This document shows, piece by piece, positions 44,343 through 55,844 of a stretch of 64,000 bases of DNA (positions within the stretch are counted from its first letter, which is position 1; every line of letters begins with the position of its first letter). The notes under the pieces were generated by a model. That model made no database searches. It saw nothing but the letters and a program-made list of their open reading frames with translations, and was not told the DNA's origin. A program made the position numbers and the translations under genes. The stretch comes from Diploptera punctata (Eukaryota; Arthropoda; Insecta; Blattodea; Blaberidae): positions 124,001 to 188,000 of the forward strand of contig JASPKZ010007425.1 in assembly GCA_030220185.1 (NCBI GenBank). The letters are read 5' to 3'.

Positions 44343-44590
44343 CTTACTCTTACTTACTTACTCATTGCCACTATCGAACCCGTAGGTTCATGGCCGCACG
44401 GGCATAAGCTCTCCATACATCCCCATCCTAAGTTAATGCTTTCCAATCATTCCCTGTATAATCTACTTCCCTCAAATCATTGTTAGTTTTATTCTCCAAC
44501 CTCATTCTTGGTCTACCAACTGGGCGTTTTCCTTCTGGCTTTCCTAAAAAAAGCTTCCATTCAAGTCTTTCCTTCGTGCAACATGTCCTA
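44343..44590 (-). pseudogene. LINE family A fragment A4 (248 bp)
   Basis: The extreme 3' end of family A on the minus strand: the protein end RPVGRPRMRLENKTNNDLRE-like, the CCTACGGGTTCGATAGTGGC block, then a TAAG-type repeat. A target duplication of 9 bp, CGTATAATA, flanks it at 44334-44342 and 44591-44599. It is the shortest well-bounded LINE insertion here. Confidence 0.8.
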
Positions 44591-44599
44591 CGTATAATA

Positions 44600-45299
44600 T
44601 TTTATAAAATTCAATTCCGTAATCTTTATTATAGTCTTGATACTATGTATTAACTCTAAATAGATGAAATATATTTCACAAAAAAATATTAAGACGTATC
44701 GCTCCTTTTCGAGTATCGCTTAGGCTGCTGTGTATAACGAGTGTACATGCTTATATGAATTGAACTGTTTCTTAAAGAAAAGTAAAGAGTTCCCAATTAA
44801 GCACTTTTGCTAACATGACTTTTAATTCATTTTACCTACAAATTAAAACACAAATGATACGTATCAGACTCAAGTAATGTCAACTAGTATTTATTATAAT
44901 GGTAACATATTACTTCCATGGCTATTTTATGGGATTTTTAACACACAATTAATGTACTGTGAAGATTGGAATAAGCTCGTGAATCACGTTACAGCTACTT
45001 TTATATCCAATGTCTGTTTACTCACCAAGTTAAAATGACTTTTCACGTTTCTATAGGTCTTCCAGTTCTTTTCATTTCTAAATTATTCTTCTTCAGACTT
45101 TTTTTTTTAGTTTCTAATCTCGTATTAACTGCGACTGATCCTTCCCGTCTGTAACGGGAAAATACACAAGCGACTTTCTCTTGCAAGTAAAACATTTGGG
45201 GAACGAAAAGTTAAATACCCTATCGTAAATATGAAATCGGTGTCATTGTGAGGTGCCTATTCTCTCAAAATGTAATATTTTCATGGGATTATGCATAAA
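44600..45299. other. No recognisable feature
   Basis: Nothing identified. Confidence 0.35.
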
Positions 45300-46095
45300 A
45301 CTGTCAGAAGAGTAATTATCATAAGTAATGTGACGAATGATTTCCAAATCATCAATGAATTCGCGAAGTAATGAGTGAATTTATCTACAGGATGTGGAAA
45401 ACATGAGTGGCATTTTTTAGGACTATTTTACGAATAACATTAAGCTGTTTACTCAAAAACTATTATTTAAAAAATAGTTATGTATTTAAAGTAAACGGTG
45501 TTGTTAGAAAACAAATCGGAAGTGTGTGGTTATGTTTCATTTGTTTATATAGTGTAACTTGGTAATATAATATTATGTATTGTCAATTGACGTGATAAAC
45601 TTAAAATAGGATCGCAATATTTTAAGAATACACCCTAGTGGAGAAAAATGATACACATATAACTGTATATTATAACCAACATTACAGGTTATTAAATTAT
45701 TTTTAGTAAACAATTCAGTAAATTCATTATTTAAAACACAATGATTAAACACACAAACTAGCTCCAAATAAATTTCCTTTTATTTTGAGTGTTTCGAGGC
45801 TTATAATGCTGGATTATTTTATCTGTATCTTCATTTTAAGCGCAGCCAATTTTTGTGTCTGCATTTTGTACATTAACATATAGTGGCTTTGTTGGAGATT
45901 CTCACTGCAATATAATGCTCTGACCAGTTCAGGATATTAAAAACATGAGCTTTCTTTATCAAAATAGCAGGAGGTGGTTAAGAGAATTCGGTTAAGAGTG
46001 AGGTGAAACACGACTGCCATTGGTTGTAAAACAAAATTCATTGAAACGTGACTTGTCATTAACTCCCATTTGAGTTGAATTGTCTCTAGAATACA
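45300..46095 (-). repeat. Interspersed repeat R1, copy 3 (inverted)
   Basis: Reverse-complement match to copies at 28930 and 41938: GAGTGAATTTATCTA, GAGTGGCATTTTTTAGGACT, TAAGCTGTTTACTCA, ATTGACGTGATAAAC-like, CCCTAGTGGAGAAAA, and GTGAAACACGACTGCCATTGG at the far end. More diverged than the other two. One CCAAT (complement) is kept near 46019. Confidence 0.7.
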
Positions 46096-46209
46096 TTTAT
46101 GTCAGTTTCGTTCCGATATTTTATCAAAACTCAATTTATTAAAACATTATATGCACTGTTTTTTCGGATGTATTCTCGAAAATTATGATAGTTTAGTACT
46201 TCAAAAAAG

Positions 46210-46345
46210 GTCCACTTCTGTGTTCTCGGGTTAGTTTCCTTTTACGAAGCCCGGGTTCAATCCCGGCTCAGGATAGGTTTTCTGGGTGAGGTTTTTCGGC
46301 GTTTCTCCTAACCTGTGTAGCAAATAATATGATAGGAGACATATA
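46210..46345 (+). mobile_element. Old SINE S2-like head and body fragment
   Basis: GTCCACTTCTGTGTTCTCGG start, B box GGGTTCAATCCCGGC, then TTCTGGGTGAGGTTTTTCGG and CTAACCTGTGTAGCAAATAA. Same order as S2 but diverged. Confidence 0.6.
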
Positions 46346-46639
46346 AACTAAGATACAACTCTAATATGCATGGAACTGAAACTAAAATGCTCGGAAATAT
46401 ATTAAAGTATACCATAAGACAAACATGTCTTATAATAGATCATAAAAATCAGAAAATTACAAAGGTTATGGCAATCATATCAATTTTTTTATTAAAATTA
46501 AATAAATCAAAAATAACCAAAATATTATTTATTTATATATATATATATATTAGTGATATCGCTATAAAAGACGTATGTGGAAAAGTAGAAATATATCCAG
46601 GCAAAATTTCATCTAAATTTCTCTAGAATAAAATACTGT

Positions 46640-47090
46640 AAAACGCTACCTGACTACACAAATGACAAATAATAGAATAAAGAGGTATTGTCAGAATTCT
46701 ACCTGACTACACAAGTTACAAATAATATAGGAACACAAAAAATGGTATTGTCAAAAAATGTAACTAATTCCATTTAGCAGTCTATACAAATTACAAGAAA
46801 TATTCATTCCTTTAAGAAAAGATAACATTAGTCAATTGACCCAGTTCTTAGAAACTAATCAACGCTAATAACCAAATTCCAAGAAATAAGGATATAAAGA
46901 ATTGCTACCTGGCTAATGCAGACAACAAAACACATTCATCCCACCTTTAGAAAATATAACAATCCCCTAATATTCTCAGTTTACAAAACTGAAGACACTG
47001 AAAAACATTTATCTATCAAATATCAAAGAACCAATTAACCCAGTTCTTAGAAACTAAAGTAACGCTATTATCCAGAAAACCCCCCTTCTA
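46640..47090 (+). repeat. Imperfect tandem repeat block
   Basis: Words recur: GCTACCTGACTACACAAATG (about 46643), CTACCTGACTACACAAGTTA (46700), GCTACCTGGCTAATGCAGAC (46905); and GACCCAGTTCTTAGAAACTA near 46839 and AACCCAGTTCTTAGAAACTA near 47037 (about 197 bp apart). I infer two or three degenerate units of about 190-260 bp. Confidence 0.5.
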
Positions 47091-47109
47091 AGGAAACACA
47101 TACTAGCAA

Positions 47110-47500
47110 ATAAAATTATTGTAACATATGTATATATTCAAACTGTATCGAGTGGAATCGAAAGAAGTGGGAGGAGCTATCGTCTTTATAAACGAGAACA
47201 GATATCAAAATACTCTCACTCTCAGTGATTCTGTATTAAGTGTTAAAACATCGTAGTTCTACAGACCGCGATCTCCGATCCAGTTAAATTTTAGATTCGT
47301 CCGGAGAAATTGTTAAATTTAAAGTTATAGTCCGTTAAACATTGGACTTTGAAAATATCTGATTCAAGCATGTGGACCTCTAAGTATTTCATGGACTCCA
47401 CTCAATTATAAAACTTGATAATTGTAGTAACAAAAGTGTATATTTTCGTGAATAAACATTTTTTTTGATTCGTTAAAAAAATTGAGTGTAAAATTTAACG
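47110..47500 (+). promoter_or_regulatory. Promoter-like or LTR-like segment
   Basis: Begins TTGTAACATATGTATATATT, has TATAAACGAGAACAGAT near 47187, then a CTCTCACTCTCAGTGATTCT stretch and AATAAACA near 47450, which could be a polyadenylation signal. TATA box, initiator-like region and AATAAA within 350 bp could be an LTR. I cannot find matching TG...CA ends or a second copy, so this is speculative. Confidence 0.25.
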
Positions 47501-47519
47501 TTGTTTCTTTTGTTTATAA

Positions 47520-47660
47520 AAAGAGTTCATAACCCTGAGATCTCTTGCCTACCGCAGAGCACCGGTACACCTGTAAAACAAATGTCAGGAAACATTAATG
47601 CTCAAACGGTCCCCGATCATCATCTGGCCTTTATTATCAGAATTTATTATATGCATCTCA
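47520..47660 (+). mobile_element. SINE S2b, 5' part (interrupted)
   Basis: Body words ACACCTGTAAAACAAATGTC, AGGAAACATTAATGCTCAAA and CGGTCCCCGATCATCATCTG match S2. Its 3' part appears to resume at 49040-49190 with the type-b tail, so the S1 SINE at 47671 (with a LINE inside) probably sits within it. Confidence 0.55.
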
Positions 47661-47670
47661 TTGTATTACA

Positions 47671-47967
47671 TGTCGGCCGCGGTGGACTAGTGGTTATGCT
47701 CCTTGCCTATGGTCGCGAGGGTCGCGGGTTGAAGCCCGGCCGAGGTCGATGGAGCAAGCCCTCCGGGAGTGACTTTAAGCCGTGGGTCCCGAGTCTGAAG
47801 ATTTTCAGGCTCGTAAAAGATTCTTAATCCTGAACGAAAAGGCGTCTAAGCAAAATTTACCAAATTTCCCCGTCCTAGTACTACCTTGGTTTCCTATATG
47901 TCAGTATGAGGCGGAACGCTGACCACGGACCACTGAAATGACATGTATTCGCAAACAAGTGTAACTA
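47671..47967 (+). mobile_element. SINE S1, 5' part
   Basis: Head TCGGCCGCGGTGGACTAGTG with A box (GTGGACTAGTGGTTATGCTC) and B box (GGGTTGAAGCCCGG), then body TGGGTCCCGAGTCTGAAGAT and CCTAGTACTACCTTGGTTTC, reaching AAGTGTAACTA. It is interrupted there by a minus-strand LINE and resumes at 48953. Confidence 0.8.
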
Positions 47968-48945
47968 GTAGTAGTAGTAGAACTTTATTAGACAAAAAGT
48001 AAGATATTTACAATACTATTTACAAATATGGGTCGCACGGGCAGTAAGCCGTACGTGCTGTTGACAGTCCGTTACAATAAAATAATAATTGGTACTAGTG
48101 TAAAGAAAAATAAACAACAAAAACAGCAATAACATTACAATTACATAAAGAAAACACAATAATATTACAATTAAGTAATAACACAATAGCATTATACACT
48201 ATAAAAACATTAACATTACAATTACATAAAGAAAAACATTAATATTACAATTAAATAATAACACAATAGCATTATACACTAATTAATTTATATATAATTG
48301 TTAATAATTAATAGTATTGCATTTCGATAACATATATTTATTCATGAATGAGTGTTGTCCTTATTTTTCGCGTTTTTCCAGAAATTTACCGAGGTTTATC
48401 CAATTTTCTGGATTTACCAATAACTCGTAGCATGCCAATCTTTCCCGATTTGAATTTAGAAATCTTTCCGGTAATAACTGACGTCTCCAATATTCTAAGT
48501 CATTACATTTTCCTAATATATGTATCTCATCTTCAAAGTTACCGCACATTGGACATATTCGCATATCGTGATCGTCGCTAATTTTTAGAAATTTCCATGC
48601 CCCTAGCCTAACCCAAGCAAGCCCTGATCTCTCCTTAAATCCTAGGTTGAGTATATACGATTCTTTTCCCCAGACGTGTTTTAAGTCTCTTTGTAAACAC
48701 AGTGAGCGTTTTCCTGTACATTCGGCGAAAGTATCTTGTTGGTTTATATCTAAGTACCTCCTCCTTATTTTTCTCCACACGTTCTTGCGATTTTCAGTCC
48801 CTTTTTCCCCTCCAGCCCATCCCAATCTTTTGGAGTTCTCTCCTAACCTCGTCTGCCCAAAATTTAAATCTATGTTTTTAATTTGGTGGTCGTAACAAAT
48901 TGCTCTAAGCATTGTTTGTTCACCTTGGATTACTCGCAACCAGTA
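47968..48945 (-). pseudogene. LINE family G, C-terminal fragment inserted in SINE S1
   Basis: A 192-codon minus frame (48939 to 48361) has a long open C-terminal region: WRKIRRRYLDINQQDTFAEC; RSGLAWVRLGAWKFLKISDD; then a zinc-finger-like CPMCGNFEDEIHILGKCNDL (C-x2-C-x8-H-x4-C); then WRRQLLPERFLNSNRERLAC and NLGKFLEKREK. Such a CCHC motif after the reverse transcriptase is typical of several non-LTR clades. The RT is not present. The 3' UTR (48350 to 47968) has two imperfect units of about 76 bp with ACATTACAATTACATAAAG and ends with TAG/CTA triplets. GTAACTA at 47961-47967 and 48946-48952 is the target duplication. Confidence 0.75.
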
Positions 48946-48952
48946 GTAACTA

Positions 48953-48992
48953 AATTAGTATGGTTCAAATTCTTCCCTGTAGGGGGAGAGCG
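48953..48992 (+). mobile_element. SINE S1, 3' part
   Basis: AAATTAGTATGGTTCAAATT then CCCTGTAGGGGGAGAGC continues the S1 sequence exactly where 47967 stops. Compare the intact copy at 12589-12940. Confidence 0.7.
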
Positions 48993-49039
48993 CCTAAATC
49001 ACTGTTAAAAGAAAATATGGGCTTACAAGAAGACAAGAT

Positions 49040-49190
49040 TATATTACGTTTAGGTTTAATACCTTTCCTGGCGCAGGATAATCAGCCATAATATCATTGG
49101 GACAGCGTAACCTAGCCCAAACTCCGAAGTGGGTTACAATGCCAGGAGAAATTACCAGAAATGTCGAAATGACAAACAGGTGACATTGAT
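49040..49190 (+). mobile_element. SINE S2b, 3' part
   Basis: TTTCCTGGCGCAGGATAATC, ATCATTGGGACAGCGTAACC, CGAAGTGGGTTACAATGCCA and AATGTCGAAATGACAAACAG match the type-b tail at 43200-43385. Confidence 0.6.
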
Positions 49191-50914
49191 TAAGAACGGG
49201 CTGTACAATATGCACATTCAGCTTTGTGTTCTCGGATATAAAAAGCATTCATTGGAGTACTTTTATTTTTTTCCAAGTTTAAACTAAATAGAAATTTATA
49301 ATAAATCCAAATTTTTGCTTTATACAATTGAATAGTTATCCCAAAAACAGATCTAACCCATAAATTATAATTTTTTGGGGAAAATACTCAAAATGCTCAT
49401 TTTGATGCCAATACCTTTATTGTATCATATACGTATATTTTAATATCTCCTCTTATTGGATACATATACAGCCAATTTGAATGCTAAATAAACATGTTAC
49501 TGAATATTAATTTTATACTTGAATGAGTGCAGTGGTGGTCTATGTTTATAGAGTGGAAAAATGATTTATCTGACATTTAACTAAAAATGATGCAGTACGA
49601 AATAGAAAATACATATTTAACACTGAATCAGTTAGAGAAATTTATAACTAAATCAGTGTTCAATGTTTATTTTCGTTACAGTCTTTGTGTCTTTCTTATT
49701 TGGACTCAATTTCTCTAAGATTCTGATAGAATTCACGGAACTGTGGTGGAATCAATTTGCACATGTGCAATAATTGTTTTTCGGCACTGCTACTCGTTAC
49801 TTGACTGCTTCCGGAATTTTGTTACAGATAGATCACTATTCGCTTGTAAGCCAGCTATTTAAAAATAAATAGAGTAGGGATACTTTTACATCCATCATGC
49901 CGTGATATTCTATGCATAAATCACAAATCTACTGAAATGTTAATTTTCTTATTTTTGTTGGTTAGATCTCTTTTAGGGTCAAATATTCAATTGTATTTTG
50001 TGTGGAATTCTCACGTAGAATATATAACATTTAAGTATATGAATTTTTTATAACTATTTGTATTTTTAGGAAAATGGAGTAACTTATCGTCCTATAAAAA
50101 TATTTTAACTTATGAAGAACTAAATAGCTTTGTCCCACGTTGTGGCGATGTTTTGAAGCAGTAATTCTCTTCATGCCCGATGTTGTAACATTTTGAAGAA
50201 GTGTTTGTGTCCCAAAACGAATTACTGGTTCAGGTTGGGTTTGATTTTCGGTAGAGCCGGATTCTCTTCTTAGGGTCGGAAGTTGGTACACTGGATAGGA
50301 AAACACTTTAAAATCACCGAAAACTGTTTCTTGTAGAAATAATTGAAAATTTATTCACTTCTTAATTTCCCAGCAGATCAAGTAAATGTAGGTGGTATTA
50401 TTCTTCACCGTCAATTAAAATTAAATTATTTTCTTTTCTTGAATCAATTATTATTCTTGAATTAAATATCACATTTTATCAGGAAAGCTTAATTGCTTCT
50501 ATCATTGTTAAAAGTTGTATGAAGAATGACTAGTGTAATTCTTTTATAATTTTAAAGAACATTATTACATCACATGATGTTATATTTAAATTCTATTGGT
50601 TAATAGTTATTTATATATAAGGTTTAAATTGATTTGTTAAATACAACATTAATTGATTTAACATCCAATCAGAGTTTAGTTTACTTTAATTTTAGAATAT
50701 GAAGTTAAACAAGTGTTCTTATTACAGTTATAACAGAAGGATTTATAATTTTGACAACAATGACTAAAAATAATTTTATAAGCATTATTTACAAAACTGT
50801 TAGGTAGTGCAATTTATTTATTTGTTACTGATACATTTTTATTCAACAGTAACCAACAATGAATTATTTATATGTTTTTATTTATTTAAGTTATATTTAA
50901 ATATTAAAGGAATT
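49191..50914. other. No recognisable feature
   Basis: AT-rich, no frame over 100 codons, no shared repeat. Confidence 0.4.
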
Positions 50915-51212
50915 TTAAAATCCGAAATTGAGTTGCTCAATGGAAAAGAGGCACATGCCACAAATCTGCCGATTGTGAGTTTTTGTTATGGTTATGTAGA
51001 TCCTGCTATCGTGCATCAATTCCAGTAATTATTTGCATGGTGGTACGTGTCTATTCTTTAACAAAGAGCATAATAAAACGACGATTCTGAATTATAGAAA
51101 TAGGTAATGGAAAAAAGGAACATGCCACCTTCTTTCGCTATTATCTCAAGTAGTTACAGTCAATTTTCCTGATAGTTTGGCAGAAATGAAACTAACCAAT
51201 CAGAATATAGTT

Positions 51213-51257
51213 CCACTGCCCTCGGATCTATAATATTATAGATCCAGAGGGCAGTGG
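51213..51257. repeat. 45-bp near-perfect palindrome
   Basis: CCACTGCCCTCGGATCTATA meets TATAGATCCAGAGGGCAGTG head to head with 22-bp arms, one mismatch region and no loop to speak of. It could be two abutting inverted repeat ends. Confidence 0.8.
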
Positions 51258-51309
51258 TAGTTTTCAAATTACCTACAACATTTCCAATATGTCTTACATA
51301 GATGCTGAG

Positions 51310-51790
51310 GTTTAATGCGTTTTCTGAAGAAAAAAGGCAAGTTAATAGTAAAAGAAGGATTCATCATAAAAATAAGTGGGAGGATAATGAAAGAAAACGT
51401 CTGGGAAATAGTGTATAACAATAAGAAGATTGTGCCAGCAAAGGAGTTTGTAAATAGTGGAACACGTGTTGCAAACTATTATCATGTGATTTCACTCCAC
51501 TAATGATTAATGAAGGTCAGAGAGGTTATGCAAAGAAGAGAAAAGATCAAACATAAGTCAAAGGAAGGTTTCATTCAGATACTATGTTCGTGTAACTAAT
51601 ACTAGCGAACTTGAAGTCTGTAGAAGTGCATTTCTAGCAGTCCATGGAATATCAATAAAGTGTTTAAGAACTGTTCGGAAAATGTGTTAGGGTATTTTCT
51701 AATGATGAAGAAGAGAGTCAGTCAACATCAGAAATTTGTGTCCATATACCCACTGAAGATAGAAGAGGCATTATGTGGGGCATATGCCAC
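51310..51790 (+). pseudogene. Possible decayed transposase-like protein
   Basis: One frame reads RYYVRVTNTSELEVCRSAFL then AVHGISIKCLRTVRKMC and stops. Another, 100 bp later, reads IPTEDRRGIMWG. The order YYV...EVCR-AFL-x-HGIS...DRRGKH is what I recall from a widespread insect transposase-like family (CK-x-F-L...GI...T-x-x-DKRGKH). A basic, lysine-rich part precedes it. Family assignment uncertain; clearly non-functional. Confidence 0.35.
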
Positions 51791-52050
51791 TACTTAATTT
51801 GCACAAATTACCTGTCCTATTAATTTAAAACACTTAATACTTGGAATATTTCAACTAATATGTAATACTATATTCAATACCGTTACATCATCTAATTCTA
51901 GATCCTGGTTAAAAAATTAAAACATAGTGTCCATATTCCCCAGATAAACAACATTCAGAAATTCCTTGTTTCTGTAAAATAGTTTTCTTGTGGCATGTGC
52001 CTCTATTCCACATGGGCAACTCAATTATTAACTTTAACTTTTATATTCAT

Positions 52051-53350
52051 TATAATATTAAAATACTGCTTTACTTATTAACAAACTCCAAACATACGAC
52101 AGCTGCAAATAACCTAGATTGTAGCTAATTCAGTTATTCTCTTATTTCATTAAATTATACTTCACCTTTCAAATAACTTAGAGTATTTTGAATTCAACAT
52201 ATAAATGCGATGAAAGGAAGCAAGTTTATATAAATTTTACGAATTCCAAGAAATATATTTTTCTCCTTCAGAAACGTTGTACATTAAATTACAGGAAATG
52301 TATAGTAAATCGTACAGATTTTCTGAGTTTCAAAGCCGCTCTCTGCAGCTGCTTGCTAATGAATACCTTTCACAGACAGTGATTTTTATAATCAAATGTC
52401 TGCATGATATTTAAAATATTGTATAGTTGTTTATTTTTTCTAAGGGTAAATTTTGTATCCCATATTGAATTTCGTTATTTTAGTTCATGTTAATTCACTT
52501 GAAATGTTACATCAATAAATTAATTTTATTTCTCAAGTTTTATATTGATTTTAGGAAATTCACATTTGTTATTGAAATCAATTTAGTGTTTTAATTGGAA
52601 GTTAGGTACACAACAGAAATGTTCTGTTTCAATATTTTCCTTCGGGGTGTAACTAGCCGATAGCGGTAATTAACAAGTGAATTAGATTGCACTGAAATGT
52701 TGTTTATTCTTTTGATCAAGTTCAATGCTAGAATTACACACCTGGGACCTCAGATACCAACTTAACTCTGTTGCCTAATAGACTTCTAATGACTTTGTTG
52801 CTACAACAGCTAGCAGAAACTCAACAATTTTGCTCTAGACGTTTTCGATAATAAGAGATATGTAATTACTAGGGAAAGAATTTGAAGGTACAAATTTTGG
52901 TCATAAAGAGGGGAAATGTTCTGAAAATACATACAAAAAGGTGTTGCTGAAACAATTGAATTAAAGTTTAAACCAGTTACCTGATCTCGGTTTATATAAT
53001 ATGCATATCATTTTGCACCAATTCGTTCTTCTTTATAGAGTCCATAAGATGTAATTCATAGTACTTTATCTTATAGCAATATTTATAACGCAAATGAATC
53101 GTCGAATAATGATGCAATCAGTTTTGATAAATTGCGTTTTGAATTCTGAAAGTGCATACAACTTATCTTTCTTAACATTCGCCACGTTATTGTTGTGAAA
53201 TCCAGTTGTACTACTAATAAAACTGTGTTGTGGTCAGACTAGTAAAACGCAGCGAATAAGTAAGTCGGTAGATAGAAAACTGTTAAATCGTTGCCAGTAC
53301 TAACTGAATTTATTTTAAACTGTTACAGCAACACTGTTGAAATTTATATA
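52051..53350. other. No recognisable feature
   Basis: AT-rich; nothing identified. Confidence 0.4.
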
Positions 53351-53525
53351 CGACTTCACAGCTGCAGATTGGTCGTTGTTGCTGGGATAAAATTACTGGT
53401 GGTTTAGATAAATTATATTTTAATATTTATTATTTACTGTTGTTGACTTCACACATACAGATTGATCATTATTTCTGGGGTATAAATTACATAATTTATA
53501 TTTTGATATTTATTTAATATTGTTG
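53351..53525 (+). repeat. Two tandem units of about 80-93 bp
   Basis: Each starts GACTTCACANNTNCAGATTG and runs to TATTTAYTRTTGTT. Units about 53351-53443 and 53444-53525, roughly 80% alike. Confidence 0.6.
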
Positions 53526-53964
53526 ACTTCTGATTGTGATTTTAAAAAGTTGTTAAAAAAAACAAAATATACATTCTTTCCGTCTTCTCTTTTAAGAACG
53601 CGGAGGAGAAGGTGCTGAAGCAAAAAAAAAGGGGGAAAAAAGGGGCGAAATGTAGTAATCTCACGAAAAAATGCAAAAACGTGCAACAAATTGTGTTCAT
53701 TTCACTTCATTCCATCCCCCCCAAATACATATATTAAACTATTGGTATGAAAACAGTTATTTTTTGGAAAGGTGCCGCACCTCAACATCTTTCCCTAGTA
53801 ATTACTTATTATATAGCACCGCTAGGTTTGTTTTAGAACGAATGAAATTTGAAAGACAGCTGTCCCCAAAAATGTAATTTAAAAATTGATTGTGACCCTA
53901 TAATAATATAAAACAAATAAACAGAATGTGCTGTTTAACTATACATTTGAATTTAACAAAATTC

Positions 53965-54300
53965 GGGGGGGGGGAACTGGCCTAGAAGCACTTGGCCTAC
54001 CAGTTTACTGCTTGTTTCGGTATTTACAAAGGTGGACAATCATATATCCAATACACGGGTGGCAAATATTCAGCAAGCCGTGCCACCTATCATTTAAATC
54101 TAGTCATTTATCAGACTGTAGCAGGTATTTATTACAGTTACCAAAGTTCCTCCCGATTATGGGTGAATACCGATCCCATATTGACCGACATTCCATCAGA
54201 AAGTATCTTCATTTATTGGGACGTGAACCAAGGAAATTTTATAATTTTTCCCCACGGCATGATGCTTTAAACACCCTAGCTGCGGCGCGGAGCACAGTAA
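53965..54300 (-). mobile_element. Probable old SINE related to S3
   Basis: On the minus strand the right end reads CTCCGCGCCGCAGCTAGGGT (compare S3 CCGCGCCGTAGCCGAGTGG), then B-box-like TTGGTTCACGTCCC. The left end has GGTAGGCCAAGTGCTTCTAG-GCC (compare S3 TTGGCCAATGGCCTTCTAGG). A G10 run (53955-53964) adjoins. The 129-codon plus frame across it is probably a by-product. Confidence 0.4.
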
Positions 54301-55664
54301 AGATATTATGTAAATGAAGTCAAAATGGGAGACTGTGTGAGTTGTTAAAATACCCACTGTTATTTTACACATGAATGAATGAGCGAACGGACGTCGGACG
54401 GTCATGGACTACATTAATGCTATGCGTCTTAGTTGTAAAGGCGCAATGTGTCTGCCATTAGTCTGAAGTTCAATACCGACCATGGCCGATGAAACGATCT
54501 AAGAAAAGTTATTTTGGTGTACAAGTTAAAATCTTAGATACCACGCCGATTCGTGACACATATGTAGAAAAACTGCTGGGATGTACAGAGGCGATACACT
54601 TCGCTGAAGTTAAAAGTAACTTATTATTTTATAAATGGGATGTATTCAGTTTAACATAATTCTGTATTAATTTCATCAACAAATACAAATGAATATTCAT
54701 TTTTCTGTCATCAAACATCTTAAGATCTAATTATTTCATGTTTCAATATTCTATTTCAGGTTTTAGACACACTGCATATCAATATGATAAAATTCATATA
54801 AAAACTTAGTTGAGGTAAATAATCATGAAGTAAAATATTAAAATAATTACGTGGCAGTTGCTGTCATCATGAACTGGGTTAAACTTTGTTTTTTTATTTT
54901 AGGAACTGTAGGCCTTTCGGAAACCGGATTCAATCTTCAGTCAAAGGTTGTGTGTTACTAACTGGTGCTGTTGTATTACTCTATGACGCCACCAACATAG
55001 GCCTATAATTTATTAACTTAATACGCAGGTATTTGATGACATTAGCATTAGTAATATAAACACAAATAGAGCAAAAGAATAAAACCATATTTATGAAAAA
55101 AATTTAAATTTTAGAAGCTCGGTGTTAGTGTCATTTTATTATAATGTTGTGACTTATCGTATAGAGGCTTTGTATTTCGTCAGTAACGGTGACAACGTGG
55201 TCTAATATTTGTAGAATAGATTCGTGACACGCGAGTCGAAAGATCCGCGCGCTTCATCGATGCGTTTAGAACTCCGTTTCGGAAATTTCTCTAATCCCTA
55301 TGGCGAAAGACCGATGCCATAAACTTCCATAACTGGAAAGGTCTCGATTAGAGGCCGATATATTTCCATCTCCGGCTTACATAAACTAATGCCAGGGAAC
55401 AAGGAAGTACCGTAAGTTGTGAATTTACAGTGATACAGTGCGACGAGTGGACTCGTTAAAGACTGTGATAGATTTATTATTACCTCAATGTGAGACCAAA
55501 TCTTCCCGGAGAGCTTGTAGAATTAAATGAAATTATTTGAAGTTTTCCGACATCATCTAGTTGTTAATAAATGTATTAATGATGATTGTCATGACTAGAA
55601 GATGTTCGTAGACCGTTACAGCCTTAAAGTTTCTTAACATTATTTTGTCTTACTGCTTAGGTTA
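54301..55664. other. No recognisable feature; possible SINE head near 54430
   Basis: 54430-54490 has CTTAGTTGTAAAGGCGCAAT and AAGTTCAATACCGACC, weakly like A and B boxes. The rest is unassigned. Confidence 0.3.
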
Positions 55665-55771
55665 AACCTCGAAAAGAATCAGTATCCAGAAAAGTTATTC
55701 CGGCCGGGGATCGAACCAGGCTCCGCTGCGTATGAGGCACAGACGGGACCCGAGACCGCAGCGGTTGACAA
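55665..55771 (-). mobile_element. SINE S2 head fragment
   Basis: Minus strand: GTCAACCGCTGCGGTCTCGG, then B-box region GAGCCTGGTTCGATCCCCGG, then TTCTGGATACTGATTC-like body start. Truncated at its 3' side. Confidence 0.65.
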
Positions 55772-55844
55772 ATATAAAAAACAAAAGGAGAAAAGTAAAT
55801 AAGAAAATCTTTCTCAATTTTGTGTTCGAGAGTACATTTGTATT

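Larger units (their letters stand above)
50915..52050. repeat. Unclassified element with internal inverted words
   Basis: The word AAAGAGGCACATGCCACAAA with AATTGAGTTGC before it (50921-50965) recurs inverted at about 51985-52025 (TTGTGGCATGTGCCTCTATT ... GGGCAACTCAATT). Shorter versions are AAAAGGAACATGCCACC (51114) and GGGGCATATGCCACTAC (51777). Between the ends lies a decayed transposase-like frame (51310-51790). Confidence 0.4.

Noticed and set aside
47110..47500. Confident LTR retrotransposon call
   Set aside because: No partner LTR, primer-binding site or gag-pol; kept only as a low-confidence regulatory-like segment.
53928..54317. 129-codon plus frame
   Set aside because: Overlaps a probable old SINE and has no motif.
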